Shown one piece after another: positions 35,864-46,787 of a stretch of 64,000 nucleotides of DNA; position 1 is the first letter of the stretch; the number at the start of each line of letters is the position of its first letter. A model generated the notes under the pieces. It was given only the letters and a program-made list of their open reading frames with translations. It had not been told where the DNA came from and did no database searches. A program made the position numbers and the translations under genes. Source of the stretch: Geodermatophilus ruber (lineage in GTDB: Bacteria > Actinomycetota > Actinomycetes > Mycobacteriales > Geodermatophilaceae); contig NZ_FOSW01000002.1 in assembly GCF_900114385.1 (NCBI RefSeq), forward strand, positions 124,001 through 188,000, written 5' to 3'.

Positions 35864-36361
35864 GTGACTTCTCTCATGCGATTCGACCCGTTCCGCGAAC
35901 TCGACCGGCTGGCCGAACAGACCCTGACGGCCGGCACCCGCGTCGCCCGCACCCTGCCCATGGAGGCATTGCGCCGCGGCGACATGCTGCTGGTCTACCT
36001 CGACGTCCCCGGCGTCCTACCGGACGACATCGACCTCACCGTCGAGCGCAATGTCGTCACCGTGCGGGTCCGCCGGACGCCTGCCCGCCAGGAGGGCGAC
36101 GAGGTGATCATCGACGAGCGACCCTACGGCGAGTTCACCCGCCAGCTGTTCCTCGGCGACAACCTGGACCCCGACCGCATGACCGCGGACACGAGCAACG
36201 GCGTGCTCTCGCTCACGATCCCGGTCAGCGAGAAGAGCAAGCCACGGCGGATCCCGCTGGGCTCCGGGGCCACCACCTCCAGCGACGCCGGCGGCGCCGG
36301 CTCGACCGTCACGGCGGAGGCGGCGACCGCCTCGGCGACCGACCGCTCGTCCGCCGTCTGA
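35864..36361 (+). CDS. Hsp20/alpha-crystallin family small heat-shock protein
   Basis: A 165-residue small chaperone. The N-terminus MRFDPFRELDRLAEQTL is typical, and the alpha-crystallin domain spans about 40-130 (MLLVYLDVPGVLPDDIDLTVERNVVTVRVRR, then YGEFTRQLFLGDNLD and the GVLSLTIPV strand). A Ser/Ala-rich tail follows. The GTG at 35864 has GGAGG seven bases upstream; the later ATG would lack this. First gene of a long plus-strand operon of chaperones. It holds unfolding proteins for DnaK and ClpB encoded downstream. Confidence 0.92.
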   Translation: MTSLMRFDPFRELDRLAEQTLTAGTRVARTLPMEALRRGDMLLVYLDVPGVLPDDIDLTVERNVVTVRVRRTPARQEGDEVIIDERPYGEFTRQLFLGDNLDPDRMTADTSNGVLSLTIPVSEKSKPRRIPLGSGATTSSDAGGAGSTVTAEAATASATDRSSAV

Positions 36362-36374
36362 TCCGGAGAACCTC

Positions 36375-36923
36375 ATGACAGAACAGCCGCGACAGCGTGC
36401 AGACTCCACCGTCGGCCCCCCCGGCGGAGTCACCACCACCCCGTGGTCGCCCGGCAGCCCGGGTCACCCGACCCGGTCGGCCCGGCGGGCGATCGCCTCG
36501 TTCACCCGGTACGAGGACGCCGAACGCGCCGTCGACCGGCTCGCCGACATGGACTTCCCGGTCGAGCGCGTGGCCATCATCGGCCAGGACCTGCAGACCA
36601 TCGAGCAGGTCACCGGGAAGCTGAACTACCCCCGCGCCGCCTGGCGCGGCGCACTGAGCGGCGCGATCCCCGGCGCGCTCATCGGCTGGATCTTCGGGTT
36701 GTTCAACTGGACCGACCCGCTGATCTCCAGCCTGCTGCTCGCCCTCTACGGCCTGGTCTTCGGTGCCGTGCTGGGCGCGATCATCGGGGTCATCATCTAC
36801 GCCCTGCAGGGCGGCCGTCGCGACTTCGAGTCGGTGACGGTGATGCGCCCGCAACGCTACGAGATCGTCGTCGACGACGAGGTCGCCGAACAGGCCGCCC
36901 GGTTGCTGGGAACGGGGGTCTGA
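36375..36923 (+). CDS. General stress protein with membrane segment (YflT-like domain)
   Basis: A 182-residue protein. Residues about 37-75 (RAIASFTRYEDAERAVDRLADMDFPVERVAIIGQDLQ) resemble the general-stress-protein 17M/YflT domain; two hydrophobic segments with Gly-rich faces follow (ALSGAIPGALIGWIFGLF and LVFGAVLGAIIGVIIYAL), then a FESVTVMRPQRYEIVVDDEVAEQAARLL end. It could be a stress-related membrane-associated protein; molecular role unknown. Lies 13 bases after hsp20 and 3 before dnaK, clearly in one operon. Confidence 0.8.
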   Translation: MTEQPRQRADSTVGPPGGVTTTPWSPGSPGHPTRSARRAIASFTRYEDAERAVDRLADMDFPVERVAIIGQDLQTIEQVTGKLNYPRAAWRGALSGAIPGALIGWIFGLFNWTDPLISSLLLALYGLVFGAVLGAIIGVIIYALQGGRRDFESVTVMRPQRYEIVVDDEVAEQAARLLGTGV

Positions 36924-36926
36924 GCG

Positions 36927-38816
36927 ATGGCGCGTGCAGCGGGTATCGACCTGGGCACGACGAACTCCGTCATCGCCGCGTGGGAGGGGGGCGAGTCGCA
37001 GGTCGTCCCCAACGCCGAGGGCTCGCGAACGACGCCGTCGGTGGTGGCGTTCACCGAGAGCGGTGAGCGGCTGGTGGGACAGCTGGCCAAACGGCAGGCC
37101 ATCTTGAACCCCAAGGGCACGATCTACTCGGTCAAACGCTTCATCGGCCGCCGCTTCGAGGAGGTCGAGGAGGAGGCGAAACAGGTCACCTACGACGTCG
37201 TGCCCGACGAGCATGGGAACGCCCGGATCAAGGTGCGGGACAAGCTGTACGCCCCGGAGGAGATCTCCGCGCTGATCCTGCGCAAGCTCGCCGACGACGC
37301 CGGCCGCAACCTCGGCGAGAAGGTCACCGAGGCGGTCATCACCGTCCCGGCCTACTTCAATGACGCCCAGCGGACGGCCACCCGGGACGCCGGGAAGATC
37401 GCCGGCCTCGAGGTCCTGCGGATCATCAACGAGCCGACGGCCGCGGCGCTCGCCTACGGGCTGGACAAGCGCCAGCACGAGACCGTGCTGGTGTTCGACC
37501 TCGGCGGCGGGACCTTCGACGTCAGCATCCTCGACGTCGGTGACGGCGTGGTCGAGGTGCGCGCGACCGCTGGTGACACCCATCTCGGCGGAGACGACTT
37601 CGACCGGCGGATCGTCGACTACCTGGCCGACCAGTTCCAGAAGGAGCACGGCATCGACCTGCGCAAGGACCCGCAGGCGCTGCAGCGGCTCTCCGAGGCC
37701 GCGGAGAGGGCGAAGGTCGAGCTGAGCTCGGTCACCCAGACCCAGATCAACCTGCCCTTCATCACCGCGGACGCGAGCGGGCCCAAGCACCTGACGATGA
37801 CGCTGACGCGGGCGACGTTCGAGGAGCTCACCCACGACCTCGTCGAGCGGACGATGGGGCCGGTCCGGCAGGCGATGTCGGACGCCAAGGTCTCGGCCGA
37901 CGACATCGACGAGGTCATCCTGGTCGGCGGGTCCACCCGGATCCCGGCGGTGCAGGCGCTGGTGAAGCGCCTCACCGGCGGCAAGGACCCGAACATGACG
38001 GTCAACCCCGACGAGGTCGTCGCCGTCGGTGCGGGGATCCAGGCCGGCGTGCTCAAGGGCGACGTGTCCGACGTCGTGCTGCTCGACGTCACGCCGCTGT
38101 CCCTGGGAGTGGAGACCCAGGGCGGCCTGATGACCAGGCTCGTCGACCGCAACACGACGATCCCGGTCCGGCGCACCGAGACGTTCACGACGGCCGCGGA
38201 CGACCAGCCCGCCGTCGACGTGGTGGTGCTCCAGGGCGAGCGGGAACGGGCGGCGGACAACCGCGTGCTCGGCCGGTTCCAGCTCACCGGCATCCGGCCG
38301 GCCGCGCGTGGGGAGCCGCAGATCGAGGTGATCACCGACATCGACGCCAACGGCATCCTCAACATCACCGCCCGGGACAAGGGCACCGGCGCCGAGCAGG
38401 GCATCACCATCTCCGAGAGCACCAACCTGGATGCCTCCGAGGTCGAGCGGATGGTGCAGGAGGCCGAGCGCAACCGGGCCTCCGACCAGCAGTTGCGCGA
38501 GGAGGTCGACGCGCGCAACCAGCTCGACACCCTCGCGTACCAGGTGCAACGCCGCCTCGACGAGCTCGGGGACGCGGCGCCCTCGCACGAGCGCGCCCGG
38601 GCCGAGATGCTCGTCTCCGAGGCTCGCCAGGCGGTGCAGGACCAGGCGCCGATGGACCGGATCCGTGACCTGACCGGCGAGCTCCAGCAGGTCCTGGCCG
38701 GCCTGAGCGCGGTGTCGGCCGGCGGCGGGGGCGGCGAGGCGACCGCCGGAGCGGCCGCCGGCGCGCCCGGTGGGTCCGACGACGACGTGATCGACGCCGA
38801 GTTCGACCGGGGCTGA
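36927..38816 (+). CDS. dnaK: Molecular chaperone DnaK (Hsp70)
   Basis: A 629-residue Hsp70. ATPase motifs are [17 protein letters not shown] (start), [53 protein letters not shown] and [16 protein letters not shown]; the substrate-binding domain begins at [27 protein letters not shown]. Lid helix and acidic tail ([12 protein letters not shown]) are present. Differences from the house-keeping actinobacterial pattern (IAAWEGG for VAVLEGG, for example) suggest an additional, stress-specific paralogue. Co-transcribed with grpE and a DnaJ relative. Confidence 0.96.
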   Translation: MARAAGIDLGTTNSVIAAWEGGESQVVPNAEGSRTTPSVVAFTESGERLVGQLAKRQAILNPKGTIYSVKRFIGRRFEEVEEEAKQVTYDVVPDEHGNARIKVRDKLYAPEEISALILRKLADDAGRNLGEKVTEAVITVPAYFNDAQRTATRDAGKIAGLEVLRIINEPTAAALAYGLDKRQHETVLVFDLGGGTFDVSILDVGDGVVEVRATAGDTHLGGDDFDRRIVDYLADQFQKEHGIDLRKDPQALQRLSEAAERAKVELSSVTQTQINLPFITADASGPKHLTMTLTRATFEELTHDLVERTMGPVRQAMSDAKVSADDIDEVILVGGSTRIPAVQALVKRLTGGKDPNMTVNPDEVVAVGAGIQAGVLKGDVSDVVLLDVTPLSLGVETQGGLMTRLVDRNTTIPVRRTETFTTAADDQPAVDVVVLQGERERAADNRVLGRFQLTGIRPAARGEPQIEVITDIDANGILNITARDKGTGAEQGITISESTNLDASEVERMVQEAERNRASDQQLREEVDARNQLDTLAYQVQRRLDELGDAAPSHERARAEMLVSEARQAVQDQAPMDRIRDLTGELQQVLAGLSAVSAGGGGGEATAGAAAGAPGGSDDDVIDAEFDRG

Positions 38817-38823
38817 TCCTCCG

Positions 38824-39399
38824 ATGACGGATCCGGCACCGAACACGACCTCCGGTCAGCAGCCCTCCGGCGCGGCGGCCGATGCCGAGACCCGGGCAGC
38901 GGCGGAGCAGGCCACGGCTCCACCGGAGGACGCGTCCCCCGCGGGCGCGACGATGGAAGGGCCCGACGCTGCCGAGCTGGAGGACCGCTGGCGGCGGGCC
39001 CTCGCCGATCTGGACAACCTGCGCAAGCGGTACGCCCGGGAGCTGGGGCGGGAGCGCTCGGCCGAGCGGGAAATGGTGACGACGGCCTTCCTGCCCGTGC
39101 TCGACAACCTCGACCGCGCGCTCGAGCACGCCGATGCCGACCCCCGGTCGATCATCGAGGGCGTCCGTTCGCTGCGCGAGCAGGCCCTCGCCGTCGTCTC
39201 GGGACTGGGGTTCCGCCGCGAGGACGAGGCCGGCGTGCCCTTCGACCCGACCCGCCACGAGGTGGTGGGCGTGGTGCAGACCGACGGCAGCGAGGCGGCC
39301 CCGGGCTCGGTCGTCGCGGTCGTACGGCCCGGCTACGGCGCTCCGGGCCACCAGCTGCGGCCGGCCGCGGTCACCGTGGCGCAGCGTCCGGAAAGCTGA
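38824..39399 (+). CDS. grpE: Nucleotide exchange factor GrpE
   Basis: A 191-residue GrpE. A disordered Ala/Pro-rich N-terminus of about 45 residues precedes the long coiled-coil LEDRWRRALADLDNLRKRYARELGRERSAEREM and the beta-domain (VSGLGFRREDEAGVPFDPTRHEVVGVVQ). It releases ADP from DnaK. Eight bases after dnaK and four before the DnaJ gene, so part of the operon. The C-terminal PGYGAPGHQLRPAAVTV is the usual GY.....LRPA.V motif. Confidence 0.94.
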   Translation: MTDPAPNTTSGQQPSGAAADAETRAAAEQATAPPEDASPAGATMEGPDAAELEDRWRRALADLDNLRKRYARELGRERSAEREMVTTAFLPVLDNLDRALEHADADPRSIIEGVRSLREQALAVVSGLGFRREDEAGVPFDPTRHEVVGVVQTDGSEAAPGSVVAVVRPGYGAPGHQLRPAAVTVAQRPES

Positions 39400-40790
<1,391 letters not shown>

Positions 40791-40808
40791 CCAGGAGCGA
40801 AGTCCACG

Positions 40809-43460
40809 ATGGACCTGAACCGCTTGACCCAGAAGTCACAGGAGGCACTCGCCGCCGCCCAGGCCCTGGCCATCCAGCACGGCCACACCGAGGTCGACGT
40901 CGAGCACCTGCTGCTCGCGCTGCTCGACCAGTCCGAGGGGCTGGTTCCCCGGCTGCTCGCCGCCATGGACGTCGACCTGGCCGCGCTGCGCCGGGATGTC
41001 GAGGCGGAGGTCTCGCGCAAGCCGCGCACGACGGGCGCGGCCCCGCAGCCCGGGCAGGTCTCGCTCACGCAGCGGGTGGCCCGGGTGCTCGAGACTGCCG
41101 ACCGTGAAGCTCGCCGCATGAAGGACGAGTACGTCTCGGTCGAGCACCTGCTCGTCGCACTGGTGGAGACGGGACAGACGACCGGCGCCGGACGGGTGTT
41201 GGCCCAGCACGGCGTCACCCGTGACGCGTTCCTCTCGGCGCTGACGCAGATTCGCGGCAACCAGCGGGTCACCTCCGCGACCCCGGAGGGCACCTACGAG
41301 GCGCTGGCGAAGTACGGGATGGACCTCGTGGAAGCGGCGCGCACCGGCCGGATGGACCCGGTGATCGGGCGCGACGCCGAGATCCGCCGCGTGATCCAGA
41401 TCCTGTCCCGGAAGTCCAAGAACAATCCGGTGCTGCTCGGCGAGCCGGGCGTCGGCAAGACCGCGATCGTCGAGGGGCTCGCCCAGCGCATCGTCAACGG
41501 GGACGTCCCCGAGGGGCTGCGCGACCGCACGATCTTCGCCCTCGACATGGGCCTGCTCGTGGCAGGGGCGAAGTACCGCGGCGAATTCGAGGAACGGCTC
41601 CAGGCGGTGCTGACCGAGGTGAAGGCAGCCGAGGGCCGGGTCCTGCTGTTCATCGACGAGGTGCACAACGTGGTCGGGGCCGGTGCCTCCGAGGGCGCGA
41701 TGGACGCCGGCAACATGCTCAAGCCGATGCTCGCCCGCGGTGAGCTGCACATGATCGGCGCGACCACGCTCACCGAGTACCGCAAGTACATCGAGAAGGA
41801 CGCCGCGCTCGAGCGCCGCTTCCAGCCCGTCTTCGTCGAGGAGCCGAGCGTCGAGGACACGATCTCGATCCTGCGCGGGCTGCGGGAGCGGTTCGAGGTG
41901 TTCCACGGCGTGCGGATCCTGGACGGCGCGCTGGTCGCGGCGGCGACGCTGAGCCATCGCTACCTCACCGACCGGTTCCTGCCGGACAAAGCCATCGACC
42001 TGGTCGACGAGGCGTGCGCCCGGCTGCGCACCGAGATCGACTCCATGCCCGCCGAGCTCGACGAGATCACCCGCAGGGTGATGCGGCTGGAGATCGAGGA
42101 GGCCGCGCTCGAGAAGGAGGACGATCCCGCATCCATCGCCCGGCTCGACCAGCTCCGCCGCGAGCTGGCCGACCTGCGCGCCGAGGCCGACGCCATGCGC
42201 GCCCAGTGGAATGCCGAGCGCCAGGCGATCCAGCGGGTCCAGGAACTGCGGGCGGAACTGGAGCAGGTACGCCGCGAGATCGAGGAGGCCGAGCGGTCCT
42301 ACGACCTCAACCGCGCCGCCGAGCTGCGCTACGGCCGGCTCGCCGAGCTGGAGCGGAAGCTGGAGGCGGAGGAGCAGCGGCTCGCCGCGAAGCAGGGGGA
42401 GAACAGGCTGCTGCGCGAGGTGGTCACGCCCGAGGAGATCGCCGAGATCGTCTCCTCCTGGACCGGCATCCCGGTGTCCCGGCTCACCGAGGGGGAACGG
42501 GAGAAGCTGCTGCGCCTCGACGAGTTGCTGCACCAGCGGGTCATCGGCCAGGAAGAAGCGGTGCAGGCGGTCGCGGACGCGATCATCCGTGCCCGCTCCG
42601 GGGTCAAGGACCCGCGCCGGCCGACCGGCTCGTTCATCTTCCTGGGCCCCACCGGCGTCGGGAAGACGGAGCTGGCCAAGGCGCTGGCCGAGGCACTGTT
42701 CGACTCCGAGGAGAACATCGTCCGGATCGACATGAGCGAGTACCAGGAGCGTCACACGGTGTCCCGCCTGGTCGGCGCCCCGCCCGGTTATGTGGGCTAC
42801 GAGGAGGGCGGGCAGCTCACCGAGGCGGTGCGCCGCCGGCCGTACGCCGTCGTCCTCTTCGACGAGATCGAGAAGGCCCACCCGGACGTGTTCAACACGT
42901 TGCTGCAGGTCCTCGACGACGGCCGGCTGACCGACGCACAGGGCCGCACCGTCGACTTCCGCAACACCGTGATCATCATGACCTCGAACATCGGGTCGCA
43001 GTACCTGCTCGACGGCGTCACTGCCGACGGCCAGCTCAAGCCCGAGGCCCGCGACCTGGTGCTGGCGGAGCTGCGGAGCCACTTCCGTCCCGAGTTCCTC
43101 AACCGGGTCGACGACACCGTGCTGTTCAAGCCGCTCACGCCGGCCCAGATCGAGCACATCGTCGAGCTCATGCTCGCCGACCTGCGCAAACGGCTGGCCG
43201 AACGCAACATCACGCTGGAGGTCACCGACGAGGCCCGTCGCTTCATAGCGCGTGAGGGGTACGACCCGGTGTACGGCGCCCGGCCGCTGCGCCGGTTCAT
43301 CGCGAAGGAAGTGGAGACCCGCGTCGCCCGCGCGCTGCTGCGCGCCGGAGCGCTCGAGGGCGAGACCATCCGGGTCGACGTCGAGGGCGGCCACCTCGTC
43401 GTCGCCGTCCAGGCCCCGACCGGAGCACAGGCCGACCAGCAGGCCGGAGCGCAGGTATGA
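40809..43460 (+). CDS. clpB: ATP-dependent disaggregase ClpB
   Basis: An 883-residue Hsp100. Order: N-terminal ClpN repeats (1-150), first AAA+ with [18 protein letters not shown] and [28 protein letters not shown], a long middle coiled coil (about 400-530, [23 protein letters not shown]) and second AAA+ with [19 protein letters not shown] and [16 protein letters not shown], then the C-terminal ClpB domain. The middle domain marks it as ClpB, not ClpC. Working with DnaK, GrpE and the J-protein of the same operon, it extracts proteins from aggregates. Last four bases overlap the thioredoxin start. Confidence 0.96.
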   Translation: MDLNRLTQKSQEALAAAQALAIQHGHTEVDVEHLLLALLDQSEGLVPRLLAAMDVDLAALRRDVEAEVSRKPRTTGAAPQPGQVSLTQRVARVLETADREARRMKDEYVSVEHLLVALVETGQTTGAGRVLAQHGVTRDAFLSALTQIRGNQRVTSATPEGTYEALAKYGMDLVEAARTGRMDPVIGRDAEIRRVIQILSRKSKNNPVLLGEPGVGKTAIVEGLAQRIVNGDVPEGLRDRTIFALDMGLLVAGAKYRGEFEERLQAVLTEVKAAEGRVLLFIDEVHNVVGAGASEGAMDAGNMLKPMLARGELHMIGATTLTEYRKYIEKDAALERRFQPVFVEEPSVEDTISILRGLRERFEVFHGVRILDGALVAAATLSHRYLTDRFLPDKAIDLVDEACARLRTEIDSMPAELDEITRRVMRLEIEEAALEKEDDPASIARLDQLRRELADLRAEADAMRAQWNAERQAIQRVQELRAELEQVRREIEEAERSYDLNRAAELRYGRLAELERKLEAEEQRLAAKQGENRLLREVVTPEEIAEIVSSWTGIPVSRLTEGEREKLLRLDELLHQRVIGQEEAVQAVADAIIRARSGVKDPRRPTGSFIFLGPTGVGKTELAKALAEALFDSEENIVRIDMSEYQERHTVSRLVGAPPGYVGYEEGGQLTEAVRRRPYAVVLFDEIEKAHPDVFNTLLQVLDDGRLTDAQGRTVDFRNTVIIMTSNIGSQYLLDGVTADGQLKPEARDLVLAELRSHFRPEFLNRVDDTVLFKPLTPAQIEHIVELMLADLRKRLAERNITLEVTDEARRFIAREGYDPVYGARPLRRFIAKEVETRVARALLRAGALEGETIRVDVEGGHLVVAVQAPTGAQADQQAGAQV

Positions 43461-43942
43461 GCGCCCCGACGATGCCGCGCACGAGCATCGTCACCTGCCC
43501 GAACTGCGGCAAGAAGAACCGGGTGCCGGCTGCGGCGGACAGCATCCCGAAGTGCGGGAACTGCCACCAGCCCCTGCCGTGGATCGCCGACGCGGGCGAC
43601 GACGACTTCGCCGAGATCGCCGAACGGTCGCCGGTCCCGGTGGTCGTGGACCTGTGGGCGACGTGGTGTGCACCCTGCCGGATGGTGAGCCCGGCGCTGG
43701 AACAGCTGGCCACCGAGCGGGCCGGGCAGATCAAGCTCGTCAAGGTCGACGTCGACGCCGCGCCCCGGCTGTCGCAGCGCTTCCAGGTGCGCGCCGTCCC
43801 GACCCTGATGGTGCTGCGCGACGGCGAGGTGATCGCCCGCCAGCCCGGCGCCGCCCCGGTGGAGGCCCTGCGCAGCTGGCTGGACCAGGCGCTGCAGGCG
43901 CAGGAACCGGGCACGCCGGCGAAGGAGGCGGGCGGCGCATGA
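43457..43942 (+). CDS. Thioredoxin 2-type protein with N-terminal zinc ribbon
   Basis: A 161-residue protein. An N-terminal [11 protein letters not shown] and [10 protein letters not shown] pair makes a Zn ribbon as in TrxC; the thioredoxin domain has active site WCAPC (about residue 70-74) and cis-Pro in AVPTLMVL. It reduces protein disulfides and is usually induced by oxidative stress. ATGA overlap with clpB. A short 18-codon frame (43939-43995) bridges its stop to the next gene's GTG and may only serve translational coupling. Confidence 0.92.
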   Translation: MSAPTMPRTSIVTCPNCGKKNRVPAAADSIPKCGNCHQPLPWIADAGDDDFAEIAERSPVPVVVDLWATWCAPCRMVSPALEQLATERAGQIKLVKVDVDAAPRLSQRFQVRAVPTLMVLRDGEVIARQPGAAPVEALRSWLDQALQAQEPGTPAKEAGGA

Positions 43943-43991
43943 GCACGCACGGCCCGGTCCGGTGGACGCGGCGTCCCGAGGGGGGACTGCG

Positions 43992-44267
43992 GTGACCACC
44001 GGCATGCCGCTCCGGCCGGATCCGCACGTGAGCTTCATCCAGGACGTCGTGCCGCGGACCCCGCAGGGCTGCGAGGACTGCCTGCGCATCGGCTCGCCCT
44101 GGGTGCACCTGCGGCTGTGCCTGACCTGCGGGCACGTCGGGTGCTGCGACTCCTCACCCAACCGGCACGCCCGCGCGCACGCCGGCCTGGTCGGCCACCC
44201 GATCGTGCAGTCCTTCGAACCGGGCGAGGACTGGCGCTGGTGCTACGTCGACGAGGCACTGGTGTGA
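43992..44267 (+). CDS. UBP-type zinc-finger domain protein
   Basis: A 91-residue protein. The Cys/His pattern CEDCLRIGSPWVHLRLCLTCGHVGCCDSSPNRHARAHAG followed by HPIVQSF is the UBP (ZnF-ubiquitin-carboxyl-hydrolase) finger found in many actinobacteria without a ubiquitin system. GTG at 43992 preceded by GAGGGGGG is preferred. The downstream flavoprotein starts at a GTG overlapping its stop. In other genomes this finger often accompanies the same kind of cNMP/TrxR-like flavoprotein, suggesting a functional pair; the ligand is unknown. Confidence 0.88.
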   Translation: MTTGMPLRPDPHVSFIQDVVPRTPQGCEDCLRIGSPWVHLRLCLTCGHVGCCDSSPNRHARAHAGLVGHPIVQSFEPGEDWRWCYVDEALV

Positions 44268-45982
44268 CGGCCGGCTCGGCGGCCGCGGAGAGGCGCCCGT
44301 GGGTCGAGGACCTGCTCGCCCAGGTGCCGCCGGGGGAGACCCCGGACCTGCACGGGGCCTTCCCGCGGCTGGAGGAGGAACGGCTCCGGGCGCTGGAGGT
44401 CGTGGGGGAGCGCCGCCCGACCGCGCGTGGTGAGGTGCTCATCGCCGAGGGCCAACGGGAGACCGCCTTCTACACGGTGCTCTCCGGCCGGGTCGCCGTG
44501 GCCGAGGCGTTCGGGACGCCGGCCCAACGGGTCGTCCGGGTCCACGGACCGGGTCGCTTCCTCGGCGAGCTCGGCATCCTGACGGGGCAGCCGGCCTTCC
44601 TGACCAACGTGGTCGCCGACCCGGGGGAGGTGCTGGTGGTCCCTGCCGACCAGCTGCGCGCCCTCGCCCTCCGGGATCCCGCCTTCGGCGACCTGGTGCT
44701 GCGCGCGTTCCTGGTCCGCCGCTCGCTGGCACTCGGCGAGGGGATCGGGTTCCGGATCATCGGCTCCCGGTACTCCGCCGCCACGCGGCAGCTGCGCGAG
44801 TTCGCCGCCCGCAACCGGCTGCCGCACCGGTTCGTCGACCTGGAGAGCGATCCGTCGGCCGAGCAGCTGCTGCGCGGGCTCGGGCTCGGCCCCGAGGACA
44901 CGCCGGTCGTGCTCTACCAGGGCCGGGTGCTGCGCAATCCGTCGACCGACGAGCTGGCTCATGTGTTCGGTCTGCGTGACGTCGGCACGGCCGAGGAGGT
45001 CTGCGATCTCGTGGTGGTCGGTGCCGGGCCGGCCGGGCTCGCCGCCACGGTGTACGGCGCCTCGGAGGGCCTCCGCACCACGCTGCTCGATGCCGTCGCG
45101 ACCGGCGGTCAGGCGGGCCGGACGTCGAGCATCGAGAACTACCTCGGCTTCCCCACCGGCATCTCGGGGGGCGAGCTCGCCGATCGGGCGGTGCTCCAGA
45201 CCGAGAAATTCGGGGCCCACCGGAGCGTGCCGGCCGAGGTGGTGGGCATGGGCGAGCGCGAGGGGAACCACGACCTGTGGCTCGCCGACGGTGGCCACGT
45301 CGTGGCGCGCTGCGTGATCGTCGCGTCCGGTGTCCGCGTCCGCCGGCTCCCGGTACCGCGGCTGGAGGAGTTCGAGGCCACCTGCGTGTACTACGCGGCC
45401 ACGCCGCTGGAGGCCCAGGCGTGCGTCGGCGACCCGGTGGTGGTCGTGGGCGGCGGCAACTCGGGCGGCCAGGCCGCGACCTTCCTCGCCGATCACGCGG
45501 CCGAGGTCCGGCTGGTGGTCCTGGAGTCCCGGCTCGACGAGAACATGTCGCGCTACCTGGCCGACCGGATCATGCAGGACCCGCGCATCGAGGTGTACCT
45601 GCACAGCCGGGTCGAGGACCTGGAGGGCGAGAACGGGCGGCTGGAGGCCGTGATCGTCAGGGACCTCGTCACCGGTGAGCAGACGCGCCTGCCCGCCCGC
45701 GACCTGATGGTGTTCATCGGCGGGGTCCCGAGCACGTCATGGCTGCCCGACGAGGTCAGCCTGGACACCGGTGGTTACGTCATCACCGGCGCTGCGGCGC
45801 GCCGGACCACCGAGTCGGGGGAGGCCGACGGCCCCGAGCCGCTGCTGCTCGAGACCAGCGTGCCCGGCGTCTTCGCCGCTGGCGACGTGCGCAGCGGCTC
45901 GGTCAAACGGGTGGCCTCGGCGGTGGGGGAGGGCTCCATGGCCGTGCGCCTGGTGCACGAGCACCTGGCGAGGACGCGGTGA
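44264..45982 (+). CDS. Cyclic-nucleotide-binding/thioredoxin-fold/TrxR-like fusion flavoprotein without CxxC
   Basis: A 572-residue three-part protein. Residues about 40-150 are a cNMP-binding fold (RGEVLIAEGQRETAFYTVLSGRVAVAE, FLGELGILTGQPA). About 155-240 is a thioredoxin/glutaredoxin-like fold (FRIIGSRYSAATRQLREFAARNRLPHRFVDLE) without its CxxC. From about 245 it is a TrxR-like flavoprotein: [56 protein letters not shown] and GVFAAGDVRSGSVKRVASAVGEG. The TrxR CxxC site reads AATPLE instead. So it is unlikely to reduce thioredoxin; a cNMP-gated NAD(P)H oxidoreductase is inferred. Confidence 0.88.
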   Translation: MTAGSAAAERRPWVEDLLAQVPPGETPDLHGAFPRLEEERLRALEVVGERRPTARGEVLIAEGQRETAFYTVLSGRVAVAEAFGTPAQRVVRVHGPGRFLGELGILTGQPAFLTNVVADPGEVLVVPADQLRALALRDPAFGDLVLRAFLVRRSLALGEGIGFRIIGSRYSAATRQLREFAARNRLPHRFVDLESDPSAEQLLRGLGLGPEDTPVVLYQGRVLRNPSTDELAHVFGLRDVGTAEEVCDLVVVGAGPAGLAATVYGASEGLRTTLLDAVATGGQAGRTSSIENYLGFPTGISGGELADRAVLQTEKFGAHRSVPAEVVGMGEREGNHDLWLADGGHVVARCVIVASGVRVRRLPVPRLEEFEATCVYYAATPLEAQACVGDPVVVVGGGNSGGQAATFLADHAAEVRLVVLESRLDENMSRYLADRIMQDPRIEVYLHSRVEDLEGENGRLEAVIVRDLVTGEQTRLPARDLMVFIGGVPSTSWLPDEVSLDTGGYVITGAAARRTTESGEADGPEPLLLETSVPGVFAAGDVRSGSVKRVASAVGEGSMAVRLVHEHLARTR

Positions 45983-46035
45983 TCCACGACGCGGTGATCC
46001 AGGCCGCGGTGATCCAGGACGCGGTGACGAACGAT
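45976..46035 (+). repeat. 15-bp tandem repeat
   Basis: Three full copies of GCGGTGATCCASGMC (45976-45990, 45991-46005, 46006-46020) and a degenerate fourth run from the last codons of the flavoprotein gene into the spacer before the DUF1931 gene. Each unit has a GGTGATCC. It is a small slippage-prone array; no function is evident. Confidence 0.8.
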
Positions 46036-46051
46036 CGCGGAGGAGACGGAC

Positions 46052-46495
46052 ATGACCGGCATACCCGACCTGGAGCGGTTCTTCCGCGCGGCCGGCGGCA
46101 TCGACGTGGACAAGGCGGACGTGGATCGCTTCCGGACGTTCGTCGACGAGAAGGTCGACGACATCGCGATCGCCGGCCGCAACTCCGCGCGCTGGAACGC
46201 CCGGGACGTGATCGCCCCGCAGGACCTGCCGATCACCAAGGGCCTGCAGGAGCGGATGCGGGAGTTCGACAAGCTCGAGGAGGCCACCGAGATCCGTGAA
46301 CTGCTGCGCGGCACCCTGCGCCGTCCCCCCGACGACATCACGTTCGGGGAGGAGACCGAGGACGTGCTCGTCGAGGTGTTCGGCGGCATCAGCCTGGCGC
46401 TGGCACGGACGTTCCGGATCATCGATCCGGAGCTGAAGAACCCGCAGTCCCGGCACTGGGACCGCGCGTTCGAGCTGTTCCGGTTGCTCCTCTAG
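46052..46495 (+). CDS. DUF1931 family protein (histone-fold-like)
   Basis: A 147-residue conserved protein. It begins GIPDLERFFRAAGGIDVDKADVDRFRTFVDEKVDDIAIAGRNSARWNARDVIAPQDLPITKGLQERMREF and ends SRHWDRAFELFRLLL, typical of DUF1931, whose known structure has two histone-fold pairs. Function is not established; it may bind DNA. GAGGAG lies nine bases before the ATG. Last gene of the stress operon by spacing. Confidence 0.88.
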   Translation: MTGIPDLERFFRAAGGIDVDKADVDRFRTFVDEKVDDIAIAGRNSARWNARDVIAPQDLPITKGLQERMREFDKLEEATEIRELLRGTLRRPPDDITFGEETEDVLVEVFGGISLALARTFRIIDPELKNPQSRHWDRAFELFRLLL

Positions 46496-46537
46496 GTGCG
46501 GATGAGGACCGCCGGACCGGGAGAACCGCCGGCGCAG

Positions 46538-46555
46538 ATCGGCACATCTCCCGAT
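46538..46555. promoter_or_regulatory. Shared inverted repeat ATCGG-N8-CCGAT, copy 2
   Basis: ATCGGCACATCTCCCGAT: perfect arms and the same 8-base spacer as the copy at 35631, but a different core. It lies 43 bases after the DUF1931 stop and about 230 before the cytochrome oxidase start. Nothing else is recognised in 46496-46787 apart from Shine-Dalgarno GGGAG before the GTG at 46788. Confidence 0.45.
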
Positions 46556-46787
46556 GCGTCGCCGCGCGTGGTCGGCGTCTGATGGATGGCGGTACAGGGC
46601 GCAGCGACGTGCCCACGGCCGAGACGATCCGTGCACGGGGGTGGCGCGACGGTGGGGCGCTCCGACACGAGCGGCAGCGGAGCCGGCCGACGCAGGTGCT
46701 CGTCGCCGCATGCCGAGAACTCCGTGAACCGCCGGTGCGCGGTCCCGTCTCACGCTGCAGTCGTCATCGGAGCCCGGGAGCGTTGGC

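Noticed and set aside
43939-43995. 18-codon frame ([18 protein letters not shown]) between the thioredoxin and UBP finger genes
   Set aside because: Overlaps both neighbours' start/stop, which fits coupling, but it is too short to claim as a gene.
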